From assembly GCF_017813335.1 (NCBI RefSeq), contig NZ_JAGIYY010000001.1:744001-808000 (forward strand): DNA of 64,000 nucleotides, written 5' to 3'. How positions within the stretch are numbered: the first letter of the stretch is position 1; every line of letters begins with the position of its first letter. Positions 46,812-56,785 of this stretch are shown in pieces. A model generated the notes under the pieces. It saw nothing but the letters and a program-made list of their open reading frames with translations, was not told the DNA's origin and did not search any database. The translations under genes and the position numbers were made by a program. This DNA is from Tianweitania sediminis. GTDB lineage: Bacteria > Pseudomonadota > Alphaproteobacteria > Rhizobiales > Rhizobiaceae.

Positions 46812-49800
46812 ATGGGCTTGGTTGGCTACGCCATTCGCAACGCACGGCTGACGCTGTGCATCCTGCTGTTCTTCATTGTGGCGGGCGCGCTCGTTTACCG
46901 CGCGATCCCCAAGGAAGCCGAGCCGGACATCCAGATCCCGATCATCTATGTCAGCCTGACCTACCAGGGCATCTCCCCGGAAGACGCCGAGCGGCTCCTG
47001 CTGCGCCCCGTCGAAACGCAGATGAAGAGCCTGCAGAACGTCAAGGAGATCCGTGCCGCAGGTTACCAGGGCGGCGGCTTCGTTCTGGTGGAATTCATGG
47101 CCGGCGCGGATCTGTCCAACGCGCTGCAGGATGTCCGCTCCAAGGTCCAGGACGCACGGCGCGACCTACCCCAGGGCGTCGATGAACCAACGGTGACGGA
47201 AGTCAACGTGTCCGACTTCCCCGTGCTCGTGGTGACCTTGTCGGGCGACGTTCCCGAACGGGCGCTCACGGTCGCAGCACGTGAACTGCGCGACCGCCTC
47301 GAAGAGGTGGAGGGCGTGCTTGAGGCAACCCTGCAGGGCGCGCGCGAAGATCTCGTCGAGGTCATCATCGATCCCGTCAAGCTGTCATCCTATGGATTGC
47401 GGCTCGACCAGCTGATCCAGGGCGTGGGCGCTTCCAACAGCCTGGTCGCGGCGGGCGCGATCGAAGGCAGTGAAGGACGCTATGCCGTAAAGGTGCCGTC
47501 CTTGATCGAAACGCCCGAAGATGTGGCAGACCTGCCGATCGTGGCGGGGCCGAACGCCGTGGTGCGGGCAAGGGACCTCGCAACCGTGCGCTCGACGTTC
47601 AAGGACGCCGAGACCATTACCCGCCTCGACGGGCAGCCCGCGATTGCCATCGAGGTCAAGAAGCGCACGGGAACGAACCTGATCCACACGGTGGAGCAGG
47701 TGAAGCTCGTTGCGGAGAACTTCAAGGCAAATCTGCCGGAAGGCACGGTCGTGTCGTTCAGCCAGGACAAGTCGACTTTCATCAACCAGATGCTGAGCGA
47801 CCTCCAGAACCACGTGCTGATCGCCGTGATCCTGGTTTTCATCATCATCCTTTATTCCCTGTCCGGCCGGGCCTCGATCCTGATCGGCTTGTCGATCCCT
47901 TCGTCGTTCCTGCTTGGCATCTTGATGCTCGGCTTGATGGGCTACACGGTCAACATGATCGTGCTGTTCGGCCTGATCCTGGCCGTCGGCATGCTGGTGG
48001 ACGACGCCATTATCGTCACCGAATATGCCGAGCGCCGGATGTCGGAAGGCATGGACCGCAAGCAGGCCTTCGCGGAAGCAGCCAGCCGCATGGCGGGCCC
48101 GGTGATTGCCGCGACCCTCACGCGTATCGCGGCCTTTTCGCCGCTCCTGTTCTGGCCGGGCCTGGTTGGCGAGTTCATGAAATACCTGCCGATCACGCTG
48201 ATCGTGACCTTGGCGGCATCCATGCTGTACGCGCTGGTGTTTACGCCCACGATCGGTGCGCTGATCGCCAAGGCCCACCCGCATGAAGAAGAGCAGGCGC
48301 GCGACGGGTTCTACATGAACACCGTCAAGGCCGCGGTCCGCTTCCCGAAAACGGTGTTGCTGCTGACGGTTGCGATGCTGGTCGGCGTCTTCATGGCCTA
48401 CGGCAGATATGGCGCCGGCGTCGAATTCTTCCCGAATGTGGAGCCGGACTACGGCCTGCTTTACGTGCATGCGCGCGGCAATCTTTCGCTGGAAGAAAAA
48501 GACGTGGCGGTGCGCGAAGCCGAAAGGCGCATCCTCGGATGGCCGGGCATCAAGTCAGTTTACACCCGTTCCGGGTCGACCCGCGGTGGCGGCAACGAAA
48601 CGGCGGAAGACGTTGTTGGCGTCATCCAGTACGAGTTCATCGATTGGCGGGAGCGCAAGCCGGCCAACGATATCCTGGATGACCTGCGCGTGGCGATGAC
48701 CGGCATCCCTGGCGCCGACATCGAGGTGCGCGTTCCCGAAGCCGGTCCGCCCACCGGGAAGCCGATTCAGGTGGAACTCTCGACGGCCAATCCTGAAGGT
48801 CTGGCAGATACGGCGCGTGCGGTTGCCGCCACCATCGGCAAAGTGCCCGGCGTGATCGACCTGACCGACGGTTTGCCGCCTCCCGGCGTGGACTGGGCGC
48901 TACAGGTGGACCGGGCAAAGGCGGCGCAATATGGCGTGAGCCCCGCTTCGGTCGGCACGGTGGTGCAGCTCGTCACAACAGGGCTCAAGCTTACCGATTA
49001 CCGCCCTGCGGGGTCAGATGATGCGGTGGACATCGTGCTGCGCTTGCCTGAAGAGCGCCGCACGCTGGCGACGCTCGACCAGCTGCGCGTTGAAACACCC
49101 GGCGGCTCCGTTCCGATCTCCAACTTCGTCAGCCGCGTCGCCGAACCAAGCGTCAGCATCCTTAACCGCATCAATGGCCAGCGCACCATCAAGGTGGAAG
49201 CCAACATCGCGAACGGCTTTCAGGTGGCGGCCGTGCAGGCGCAGGTCACGCAGGCCGTGTCTGACATGAACCTCGGCGCGGTGCGCTGGAAGCTGGGCGG
49301 CTCGGATGAGGAAAGCCAGGAAGCGGCGACCTTCCTGACCAACGCCTTTGGGGCCGCGATCTTCCTGATCTTCGTTGTGCTTCTCGCACAGTTCAACAAG
49401 TTCACCAGCGTTTTTCTCGTGCTGATGACCGTGGTGATGGCCACGATCGGCGTGTTCCTCGGCTTGCTGATCACCGGCCAGCCGTTTGGTATCGTGATGT
49501 CGGGCATTGGCGTCATCGCGCTGGCGGGTGTGGTGGTAAACAACAACATCGTGTTGATCGACACCTATGACCGCCTGCGCGAAGAAGGATGGAGCAAGCG
49601 GGACGCCATTCTGCAGACTTGTCGTGAGCGCGCGCGCCCGGTGGTGCTGACGGCGCTGTCGGCCATTCTCGGCGTGCTGCCGATCGCCTTCGGCCTGGGG
49701 CTGGAAATCTTCCACCAGGAAACCACGATCAACGCGCCGTCGACGCAATGGTGGATTTCCCTGTCCTCGGCCATCGTCTTCGGCTTGTCGTTCGCCACCG

Positions 49801-49979
49801 TCCTGACGCTGGTGGTGACGCCTTCGGCCCTCATGGTGTTCACCCGTGACAAGAAGCGGGCTGCCAAGCGCAGCCTCCTTTCCCGCTTGTTGCGGCGCAA
49901 ACCGGATGAAAAGGACGTCCCGGAAGCGGGCAACGAGCCGTTCGGTCCTGCGGTGCCTTACCCAAAGGCGGCCGAGTAA
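46812..49979 (+). CDS. RND efflux permease subunit (AcrB-like)
   Basis: The 1055-residue inner-membrane pump has the twelve-helix RND layout with two large periplasmic loops. The proton-relay aspartates sit in GMLVDDAIIVTEYAERRM near residue 400. PEDAERLLLRPVETQMKSL is the usual porter-domain opening, and the second half has GVVVNNNIVLIDTYDRLREE. It exports drugs, solvents or lipids by proton antiport; substrate range is not predictable. It works with the adaptor upstream. An imperfect hairpin follows the stop. Confidence 0.95.
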   Translation: MGLVGYAIRNARLTLCILLFFIVAGALVYRAIPKEAEPDIQIPIIYVSLTYQGISPEDAERLLLRPVETQMKSLQNVKEIRAAGYQGGGFVLVEFMAGADLSNALQDVRSKVQDARRDLPQGVDEPTVTEVNVSDFPVLVVTLSGDVPERALTVAARELRDRLEEVEGVLEATLQGAREDLVEVIIDPVKLSSYGLRLDQLIQGVGASNSLVAAGAIEGSEGRYAVKVPSLIETPEDVADLPIVAGPNAVVRARDLATVRSTFKDAETITRLDGQPAIAIEVKKRTGTNLIHTVEQVKLVAENFKANLPEGTVVSFSQDKSTFINQMLSDLQNHVLIAVILVFIIILYSLSGRASILIGLSIPSSFLLGILMLGLMGYTVNMIVLFGLILAVGMLVDDAIIVTEYAERRMSEGMDRKQAFAEAASRMAGPVIAATLTRIAAFSPLLFWPGLVGEFMKYLPITLIVTLAASMLYALVFTPTIGALIAKAHPHEEEQARDGFYMNTVKAAVRFPKTVLLLTVAMLVGVFMAYGRYGAGVEFFPNVEPDYGLLYVHARGNLSLEEKDVAVREAERRILGWPGIKSVYTRSGSTRGGGNETAEDVVGVIQYEFIDWRERKPANDILDDLRVAMTGIPGADIEVRVPEAGPPTGKPIQVELSTANPEGLADTARAVAATIGKVPGVIDLTDGLPPPGVDWALQVDRAKAAQYGVSPASVGTVVQLVTTGLKLTDYRPAGSDDAVDIVLRLPEERRTLATLDQLRVETPGGSVPISNFVSRVAEPSVSILNRINGQRTIKVEANIANGFQVAAVQAQVTQAVSDMNLGAVRWKLGGSDEESQEAATFLTNAFGAAIFLIFVVLLAQFNKFTSVFLVLMTVVMATIGVFLGLLITGQPFGIVMSGIGVIALAGVVVNNNIVLIDTYDRLREEGWSKRDAILQTCRERARPVVLTALSAILGVLPIAFGLGLEIFHQETTINAPSTQWWISLSSAIVFGLSFATVLTLVVTPSALMVFTRDKKRAAKRSLLSRLLRRKPDEKDVPEAGNEPFGPAVPYPKAAE

Positions 49980-50092
49980 GTGCCGCCGGGTGCTCGACTC
50001 AGGGTTGAAGCACCGGGGAACTGTTGGGTTTCCCGCGCATTGCTGCCGCGGATGAGCCAGCACATCATTGGCTCCCGTGGAGGAGAGCCGAC

Positions 50093-50251
50093 GTGACCCT
50101 TTCCAGCCTTCTGATCATCATTCTGATCCTGCTTTTGATCTGTGCGATCCCGAGTTGGCGTTATTCCCGGGGTTGGGGCTATGGCCCTTCCGGGATCATC
50201 GGCGTCATTCTCGTGGTGCTGGTTGTTCTGGTGATGATCGGCCAAGTTTGA
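50093..50251 (+). CDS. DUF3309 family small membrane protein
   Basis: This 52-residue peptide starts at GTG 50093, with AGGAGAG 5 nt before it. It has a first hydrophobic helix (TLSSLLIIILILLLICAIP), the highly conserved WRYSRGWGYGPSG turn and a second helix. That is the DUF3309 pattern, whose function is unknown. The longer frame from 50024 adds a non-family N-terminus. It is a single gene between the RND pump and a convergent MFS carrier. Confidence 0.85.
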   Translation: MTLSSLLIIILILLLICAIPSWRYSRGWGYGPSGIIGVILVVLVVLVMIGQV

Positions 50252-50275
50252 TGCGCCAGGCACCAGGCAGCAGCA

Positions 50276-51463
50276 TCAACTTCCAAGCGGAGGCCGAGCG
50301 CTGTCCGCGGTTGCAGCAAAGCCTGCTGCCAGGCTGATCGCCAGCAGAAACACGGACAGAACCATGAAGATCACCGCGAAGCCGGTGTTCTGGCCAATGA
50401 AGCCAATGAACGATGGCGCCACGAGGATGCCTGAATAGCCCAGCGTGGTCACCACGCTCATCCCGGCCCCAGGGGGCAGGCCCGGCTGGTTGCCTGCAGC
50501 CGAAAAGGCGATCGGGATGATGTTGGCCAGTCCGAGACCCGCGAATCCAAGAGCGCCGATCACCAGCCATGGGGTCGGTGAAAGCCCGGCCACCAGCAGT
50601 CCGATTGCAGCGATCAGGCCGGATATCCTCAGGGTCCTCACTGCGCCGAAGCGGTTGCGAACCGCGTCTCCAAGGAAGCGCATGACCGCCATGGTGGCGG
50701 AAAAGGCGGCGAAGGCAAAACCAGCCGTCGCGATGTCGGCGCCGCGTTCCTGGCGCAGGTAAAGAGCAGCCCAATCGAGAATGGCGCCTTCCGGGATCAT
50801 CGCAAATAGTGCGATCAGGCCAACCACATAGATGGTCGGCTGGCGAGGAAAGCGCAGCGGTTGTCTCGCTCCTTCCTGCGGCTGATCCTCGTCAATGAGC
50901 GCCACCGCTGCCACCCCGACGGCTGCCAGCGACAAGGCCGACACCACCAGCGCGTGGGAAAAGGAACCGAGCGCCTGGATGGTGATGCCGCCAAGCGCAC
51001 CGCCGGCAAAGCCGCCAAGGCTCCAGAAGCCGTGCGAAGCCGACATGATGGCGCGCTTCAATGCCTTCTCCACCGCCACCGCATTGGTGTTCATGGCAAC
51101 ATCCATGCCGCCCACCAGAGCACCGAACAGCACCATCGCAGGTGCGGCCAGCCAAAGGTTCGGCATGATCACCACGAGGGGAAGCCCAAAGCAGCAGGCA
51201 AGCGCGAACCAGCGAAGCACACGTCGCGAGCCGAGGCGCGGTATCAACACGCCACAGGAGGGCATCGCTACCAGGGCGCCGAGACCGAAGCCGAGGATAA
51301 GAAGCCCGAGCGTGGCCTCGCCGATCTCCAGCCTCGTCAGAAGCAACGGTATTTGTGGCGCCCAGCTGCCCACGATGAAGCCGTTCGCCAGAAACATGGC
51401 CGCAACCGCCCAACGGCCGCGTCGGGCCTTCCGTTCAAGATCCGTATTCAAGATGCTCTCCAC
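50276..51463 (-). CDS. MFS transporter (YbjJ-like)
   Basis: The 395-residue carrier has twelve hydrophobic helices. The start FLANGFIVGSWAPQIPLLLT is typical of the YbjJ/fucose-permease-like group, and GVLIPRLGSRRVLRW replaces the usual MFS loop between helices 2 and 3. VFGALVGGMDVAMNTNAVAV-type text occurs mid-first-half. Substrate unknown; sugars or drugs are possible. No regulator adjacent. Confidence 0.83.
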   Translation of the reverse strand: MESILNTDLERKARRGRWAVAAMFLANGFIVGSWAPQIPLLLTRLEIGEATLGLLILGFGLGALVAMPSCGVLIPRLGSRRVLRWFALACCFGLPLVVIMPNLWLAAPAMVLFGALVGGMDVAMNTNAVAVEKALKRAIMSASHGFWSLGGFAGGALGGITIQALGSFSHALVVSALSLAAVGVAAVALIDEDQPQEGARQPLRFPRQPTIYVVGLIALFAMIPEGAILDWAALYLRQERGADIATAGFAFAAFSATMAVMRFLGDAVRNRFGAVRTLRISGLIAAIGLLVAGLSPTPWLVIGALGFAGLGLANIIPIAFSAAGNQPGLPPGAGMSVVTTLGYSGILVAPSFIGFIGQNTGFAVIFMVLSVFLLAISLAAGFAATADSARPPLGS

Positions 51464-51568
51464 TCACCCGCGGCAGAGCTAAATCGATTGAAGCACCAGT
51501 CAATGGGCCAGCGATAGACTGCCGGCAGCCAGCCGGTCACGTTTCGTCACTGCCGCGAAACAGAAGAT

Positions 51569-54500
51569 CTAGGCATAAACCACCAACAAGTCCTTGGCGT
51601 CGATCTGGTCGCCCGCGCGAACCAGAACCTCGGAGATCGTGCCGTCGCGTTCGGCATGGAGCGCCGTTTCCATCTTCATGGCCTCGATCGACAGAAGCAC
51701 GTCGCCGGTCTTCACGCTTCGCCCCGGAGAAATCGCGAGCGTAGAGACCACGCCAGGCATCGGTGCACCGACCTGCGCCTCGTTTCCGCTTTCCACCTTG
51801 CGGCGAGCCTTGGACGCATTTGAGCCGCGCAGCCGGTCCGGCACCTTGATGCGGCGTGGCTGGCCGTTGAGCTCGAAGAACACGGTCACCATGCCTTGAT
51901 CATCTACATCGCCGATCGCAAGGCAGCGCACAATCAACGTCTTGCCACGCTCCAGGTCGAGCGCAATCTCGTCTTCCTGGCGCATGCCATAGAAGTAGTT
52001 GGGCGTCGGCAGCACACTGACGGGGCCATAGGTTTCCTGCGCCGCAGCAAAGTCGGTGAAGACCTTGGGGTACATCAGCCAGGAGGCGAACTCCTGCTCG
52101 CTCGCTGGCCGGCCGAGCTTGTCTGCGAGCTCCTTGCGCTTGGCTCCGAGATCCGCCGGCTCAAGCAGGGCGCCAGGACGCGCGGTGATGGGCTCAGCAC
52201 CCTTCAGCGCCTTCTTCTGCAAGGCTGCCGGCCAGCCGCCCGGAGACTGACCGAGGTCGCCTCGCAGCATGGACACGACGGAGTCGGGGAAGGCGATGTC
52301 CTTGGTTGGGTTTTCGACGTCCGCAACGGTCAAGTCCTGGCTCACCATCATCAGCGCCATGTCGCCCACCACCTTGGAGGAGGGGGTTACCTTGACGATG
52401 TCGCCAAACATCAGGTTCACGTCGTGGTAGGCTTGCGCCACCTCGTGCCAACGGGTTTCCAGTCCCAGCGAGCGCGCCTGCTCCTTAAGGTTGGTGAACT
52501 GGCCACCGGGCATCTCATGGAGATACACTTCCGACGCTGGGCCCTTCAGGTCGCTTTCAAACGCCGCATACTGATTGCGCACCGCTTCCCAGTAGAACGA
52601 GACGCGCCGGATCGCTTCGGCATCGAGGCTCGTGTCGCGCTCAGACCCTCGCAGCGCTTCCACCAGCGACCCGAGGCATGGCTGTGAGGTGTTGCCGGAA
52701 AACGCATCCATTGCCGCATCCACCGCATCGACACCAGCTTCCACGGCGGCCAGCACCGTGGCGGCCGCAATGCCGGATGTGTCATGGGTGTGGAAGTGGA
52801 TGGGCAGGTCGGTCGCATCGCGCAGCGCCTTGAACAGGACACGCGCGCCGGCGGGCTTCAGGAGACCGGCCATGTCCTTCAGCGCGATGATGTGAGCGCC
52901 AGCTTTTTCCAGTTCGGCGGCAATCCCCGTGTAATAAGTCAGGTCGTATTTGGTGCGCCGGGGATCGAGGACATCGCCCGTGTAGCAGATCGTCGCTTCG
53001 CAGAGCTTGTTTTCGGTGCGAACAGCATCCATCGCGACGCGCATGTTCTCCACCCAGTTCAGGCAATCGAAGACGCGAAACAGGTCGACGCCGCCGGATG
53101 CCGCTTCGCGCACGAAATGCTGCACGACATTGTCGGGGTAATTCGTGTAGCCGACGCCGTTTGCGCCGCGCAGAAGCATTTGCAGGAGGATGTTTGGAGC
53201 GCCCTTGCGGACGAGTGCCAGCCGCTCCCACGGATCCTCGGTCAGGAACCGCATGGCGACGTCGAAGGTCGCGCCACCCCAGCATTCCAGCGAAAGGAGT
53301 TGCGGAAGCGCGCGTGCATAGGCGCCAGCAACCGCGGCGATGTCGGCGGTGCGCATGCGGGTGGCAAGCAGCGACTGGTGCGCGTCGCGCATGGTGGTGT
53401 CGGTCACAAGCACGCGCGTTTCGGCGCGCATCCACCGAGCGAAGCCTTCCGGTCCGAGCGCTTCCAGCTTTTGCTTCGTACCATCCTGCACCGCAGCCTC
53501 GAAATGCGGAACACGCGGAGCAGCAATGTCGCTTCGCGGCGTCGGGCGGCCGCGCGTTTCCGGGTGTCCGTTGATTGTGACGTCCGCCAGGTAGGTCAGG
53601 AGCTTGGTGGCCCGGTCCTGCCGCTTCACGCTCGCAAAAAGCTCCGGCGTCGTGTCGATGAAGCGTGTGGTGTAGCTGTTGTCGAGGAAGGACGGGTGGC
53701 CGATAATGGCCTCAAGAAAGGTGAGGTTGGTCGCCACGCCGCGGATCCGGAACTCGCGAAGTGCGCGGTCCATGCGCTTGATCGCTTCGCCGGCAGTGGG
53801 CGCCCAGGCCGTGACCTTTTCCAGGAGCGGGTCGTAAAAGCGCGTGATCACCGCGCCGGAATAGGCGGTGCCGCCATCGAGCCGGATGCCGAACCCCGTG
53901 GCGCCGCGGTAAGCAGTGATGCGGCCGTAGTCGGGAATAAAGTTTTGTTCCGGATCTTCCGTTGTGATGCGGCACTGCAGGGCGTGTCCGTTCAGCCGGA
54001 TCTCGCTTTGCGCCGGGACACCGCTTTCGGGCGTGCCGATTGCAGCTCCCTCGAGGATGTGAATCTGCGCCTTGACGATGTCGATCCCGGTGACCTGTTC
54101 GGTGACCGTATGCTCGACCTGAATGCGCGGGTTGACCTCAATGAAGTAGAACTTGCCAGTGTCCGCGTCCTGTAGGAACTCGACCGTACCGGCGCCGATG
54201 TAATCCGTGGCTTTGGCGATCTTCAGCGCATAACCGCAAAGCTCCGCGCGCTGGCTCTGGTCGAGGTAAGGGGCTGGCGCGCGCTCCACGACCTTCTGGT
54301 TGCGACGCTGGATGGAACAGTCGCGTTCAAAGAGATGCACCGCGTTGCCATGGGTGTCGCCAAGCACCTGCACTTCGACGTGGCGCGCGCGCTCGACGAG
54401 CTTTTCGAGATAGACTTCGTCCTTGCCGAAGGCGGCTTTGGCTTCCCGCTTGGCTTCCGTGACTTCCCGCGCAAGATCCGCTTCAGCGCGGATGGCGCGC

Positions 54501-55027
54501 ATGCCACGGCCACCTCCGCCCCACGACGCCTTCAGCATCACAGGGTAGCCGATCGCGTCAGCAAGTTTGCGGACCGCGTCCATGTCGTCGGGCAGCGGCT
54601 CGGTTGCCGGGACCACCGGCACGCCGACCTCGATCGCGAGGTTGCGGGCGGCGACCTTGTTGCCGAGCCGGCGCATGGTCCCCGGCTTGGGGCCGATGAA
54701 GATGATGCCGTTTTCGGCGCAGGCATCGGCGAACTCAGGGCTTTCCGAAAGAAGGCCGTATCCCGGATGGATCGCGTCCGCGCCAGAAAGCCTGGCAACG
54801 CGGATCACCTCGTCGATGGAAAGGTAGCTTTCGATCGGACCAAGATCCTTTGACAGATGAGGACCGCGCCCGATCGGATAGCTTTCGTCGGCCTTGAAGC
54901 GATGTAGCGCGTATTTGTCTTCTTCCGCCCAGATCGCAACGGTGGCGATGCCGAGCTCGTTTGCGGCGCGAAACACGCGGATCGCGATCTCGGAACGGTT
55001 GGCGACGAGGATTTTCTTGATCTGCAC
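51569..55027 (-). CDS. pyc: Pyruvate carboxylase
   Basis: The 1152-residue single-chain enzyme makes oxaloacetate from pyruvate and bicarbonate. Domains in order: biotin carboxylase (about residues 1-450; ATP-grasp KASWGGGGRGMRAI, FIEVNPRIQVEHTVTEQ), carboxyltransferase (about 540-810; DTTMRDAHQSLLATRMRT, FHTHDTSG), the allosteric/tetramerisation region, and the biotin carrier with AMKM (Lys near 1118). GTG 55027 gives the standard start VQIKKILVANRSEIAIRV and follows GGAG; the longer ATG frame is not family-like. It is adjacent to, but separate from, the liv operon. Confidence 0.97.
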   Translation of the reverse strand: MQIKKILVANRSEIAIRVFRAANELGIATVAIWAEEDKYALHRFKADESYPIGRGPHLSKDLGPIESYLSIDEVIRVARLSGADAIHPGYGLLSESPEFADACAENGIIFIGPKPGTMRRLGNKVAARNLAIEVGVPVVPATEPLPDDMDAVRKLADAIGYPVMLKASWGGGGRGMRAIRAEADLAREVTEAKREAKAAFGKDEVYLEKLVERARHVEVQVLGDTHGNAVHLFERDCSIQRRNQKVVERAPAPYLDQSQRAELCGYALKIAKATDYIGAGTVEFLQDADTGKFYFIEVNPRIQVEHTVTEQVTGIDIVKAQIHILEGAAIGTPESGVPAQSEIRLNGHALQCRITTEDPEQNFIPDYGRITAYRGATGFGIRLDGGTAYSGAVITRFYDPLLEKVTAWAPTAGEAIKRMDRALREFRIRGVATNLTFLEAIIGHPSFLDNSYTTRFIDTTPELFASVKRQDRATKLLTYLADVTINGHPETRGRPTPRSDIAAPRVPHFEAAVQDGTKQKLEALGPEGFARWMRAETRVLVTDTTMRDAHQSLLATRMRTADIAAVAGAYARALPQLLSLECWGGATFDVAMRFLTEDPWERLALVRKGAPNILLQMLLRGANGVGYTNYPDNVVQHFVREAASGGVDLFRVFDCLNWVENMRVAMDAVRTENKLCEATICYTGDVLDPRRTKYDLTYYTGIAAELEKAGAHIIALKDMAGLLKPAGARVLFKALRDATDLPIHFHTHDTSGIAAATVLAAVEAGVDAVDAAMDAFSGNTSQPCLGSLVEALRGSERDTSLDAEAIRRVSFYWEAVRNQYAAFESDLKGPASEVYLHEMPGGQFTNLKEQARSLGLETRWHEVAQAYHDVNLMFGDIVKVTPSSKVVGDMALMMVSQDLTVADVENPTKDIAFPDSVVSMLRGDLGQSPGGWPAALQKKALKGAEPITARPGALLEPADLGAKRKELADKLGRPASEQEFASWLMYPKVFTDFAAAQETYGPVSVLPTPNYFYGMRQEDEIALDLERGKTLIVRCLAIGDVDDQGMVTVFFELNGQPRRIKVPDRLRGSNASKARRKVESGNEAQVGAPMPGVVSTLAISPGRSVKTGDVLLSIEAMKMETALHAERDGTISEVLVRAGDQIDAKDLLVVYA

Positions 55028-55117
55028 TTCTGAGCTCCGAGCGCGGGGTCTTGGGAGCTTAGCCGATGTTGCAGCGCAAACAAGCAGCAGTGGCGGCATC
55101 GGCTGCCGCCAAAAGCA

Positions 55118-55144
55118 AAACGCCCGGCACGAAGCCGGGCGTTT
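55118..55144 (-). terminator. Intrinsic terminator after livJ
   Basis: The stem AAACGCCCGGC (55118-55128) / GCCGGGCGTTT (55134-55144) has a 5-nt loop. It is 20 bp past the livJ stop and ends on the minus strand in a T-rich arm. It separates liv from pyc. Confidence 0.88.
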
Positions 55145-55163
55145 GTCGCGAAGCCGGAGCGGC

Positions 55164-56264
55164 TTACTGCGAGATGGTTTCGTAGGTGCCGTTCTTCCAC
55201 TCGTAGAAGACGTAGCCCGGCAAGGTGACGTCGCCCTTGTCGTCGAACTCCAGATTGCCGAGCACGGTGTTGAACTGGCCTTCGTCGAGCGCCTTGGTGA
55301 CGGCCTCGAACTCGGTGGAACCGGCAGCCTTCACGGCTTCGGCCCAGGCCTGGATCGCAGCATAGGTGTAGAGCGTGTAGCCTTCCACCGGCTGGTTGGC
55401 GGCCTTCAGCGCGTCCACGACGGGCTTGGCGGCCTCGTTCTTGCTTGGATCCGGAGAGAAGGTCATCAGCGTGCCTTCGCCGGCCGGGCCGGTGATCGCC
55501 CAATACTCGTCGGTGACAAGCGCGTCGCCCGACATCAGCACGGTGTTCATGCCCTGCTCGCGCATCTGACGCACCATCAAGCCGGCTTCCGTGTGGTAGC
55601 CGCCGACGTAAAGCACGTCCACGCCTTCGGACTTCAGCTTGGAAACGAGAGCCGTGTAGTCCTTTTCACCAGCCGTGTAGGCTTCGTACATAGCCGGCTT
55701 GCCGCCCTTTTCCTCGTAGGCCGCCATCGTGGCGTCTGCGAGACCCTTGCCATAGGCGGTCTTGTCGTGAACGAAGGCGACCTTCTTGCCTTCGAAGTTG
55801 TCGATCAGGTAAGCGCCGGCCACTTCGCCCTGCTGGTCGTCACGGCCGCAAACGCGGTAGATGCCCGGGCCCGGACGCTCATCCGTAAAGGCCGGGTTGG
55901 TGGAAGCAGGCGAAATCTGGATGATGCCTTCTTCGGAATAGACTGCCGAAGCCGGGATCGAGGAGCCGGAGCAGAAGTGACCGGCCACGAAAACGACGCC
56001 GTCACCGGCCATCTGGTTGGCAACAGCCACGGCCTGCTTGGGGTCGCAGGCGTCGTCGCCGACCTTCAGCACGAGCTTTTCGCCATTGATGCCGCCGGCA
56101 TCGTTGATGTCCTTGACGGCCTGCTCGGCACCCGCGCGCAACTGAGCGCCGAACGAAGCATACTGCCCGGTCATCGGGCCGGCGGTGCCGATCGTGATGT
56201 CAGCCAGAGCCTGACCGGACATCAGCAAACCAAGCGCCGCGCTGGCAAGAAGAACCTTCTTCAT
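55164..56264 (-). CDS. livJ: Branched-chain amino acid ABC transporter substrate-binding protein
   Basis: The 366-residue periplasmic protein has a signal peptide (MKKVLLASAALGLLMSGQAL, cleavage before DITIG) and the Leu/Ile/Val-binding fold: TAGPMTGQYASFGAQLRAG, DDACDPKQAVAVANQM, and a Cys pair in CDPK/GHFCSGSS. It delivers Leu/Ile/Val or related amino acids to LivHM. ATG 56264 follows GGGAGTT. It is last in livH-livM-livG-livF-DUF6867-livJ, with a 159-bp gap before it that may carry its own promoter. Confidence 0.93.
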   Translation of the reverse strand: MKKVLLASAALGLLMSGQALADITIGTAGPMTGQYASFGAQLRAGAEQAVKDINDAGGINGEKLVLKVGDDACDPKQAVAVANQMAGDGVVFVAGHFCSGSSIPASAVYSEEGIIQISPASTNPAFTDERPGPGIYRVCGRDDQQGEVAGAYLIDNFEGKKVAFVHDKTAYGKGLADATMAAYEEKGGKPAMYEAYTAGEKDYTALVSKLKSEGVDVLYVGGYHTEAGLMVRQMREQGMNTVLMSGDALVTDEYWAITGPAGEGTLMTFSPDPSKNEAAKPVVDALKAANQPVEGYTLYTYAAIQAWAEAVKAAGSTEFEAVTKALDEGQFNTVLGNLEFDDKGDVTLPGYVFYEWKNGTYETISQ

Positions 56265-56335
56265 TTGAACTCCCATAAACACCTTCAATGTTCCCATTGC
56301 GAGGCCGGTGAGGTGCTGTTTCCGGTTCCTCGCTT

Positions 56336-56354
56336 GCGGTTCCTGTGGAACCGC
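56336..56354. promoter_or_regulatory. Inverted repeat upstream of livJ
   Basis: GCGGTTCC (56336-56343) and GGAACCGC (56347-56354) form a perfect 8-bp dyad with a 3-nt centre. A further GGTTCC copy lies nearby at 56324-56329. It sits 72 bp upstream of livJ in the transcribed gap. It may be an operator or an mRNA hairpin that protects livJ mRNA, since binding proteins are made in excess. Confidence 0.35.
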
Positions 56355-56423
56355 TTATCCGGCATCAAAGCGCAATTTTCCTTCGAAGAAAAGGCCTTGC
56401 TCCAGAATAGCTTAACCCGCCGA

Positions 56424-56777
56424 TCACGCCCGGCGTTTCCAGCCGAGGCCGCCGTTGCGGTCGTATTCGAACCCATATTGGCGCGCCATCTGCTGGCTGC
56501 GGGTGATCCGCTGGCCGATGGTGGCGATAACCAGAAGGACGATCAGATCGACGACGTAGTAGTAGGGCGACAACAGGGTGCCGTTGAAGAGCGCGAAGTG
56601 GATGAAGCGCGTCGCTGCAGTCAGCAGCACCATGTAGAAGGCGAGCGTTCCCATGGAGCGCCACGTCAACGCGATGGCGCGGCCGGTCAGATATGCCGCA
56701 CCGCCGGCAAGAATGATCGTGACGAACAGGAACTCCCAGAACGTCACTTCCCAGATCCAAGTCATTTCCGGTGCCAT
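56424..56777 (-). CDS. DUF6867 family membrane protein
   Basis: The 117-residue protein has three to four hydrophobic helices and the family text FWEFLFVTIILAGGAAYLTG, then TRFIHFALFNGTLLSPYYYV. Such proteins sit beside liv transporter genes in Hyphomicrobiales. Its function is unknown; location suggests an accessory role for the transporter. It is 8 bp from livF. Confidence 0.75.
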   Translation of the reverse strand: MAPEMTWIWEVTFWEFLFVTIILAGGAAYLTGRAIALTWRSMGTLAFYMVLLTAATRFIHFALFNGTLLSPYYYVVDLIVLLVIATIGQRITRSQQMARQYGFEYDRNGGLGWKRRA

Positions 56778-56785
56778 GTCGATTC

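Noticed and set aside
45505-46845. 446-codon minus-strand frame opposite the RND adaptor
   Set aside because: Antisense shadow; no protein-like features.
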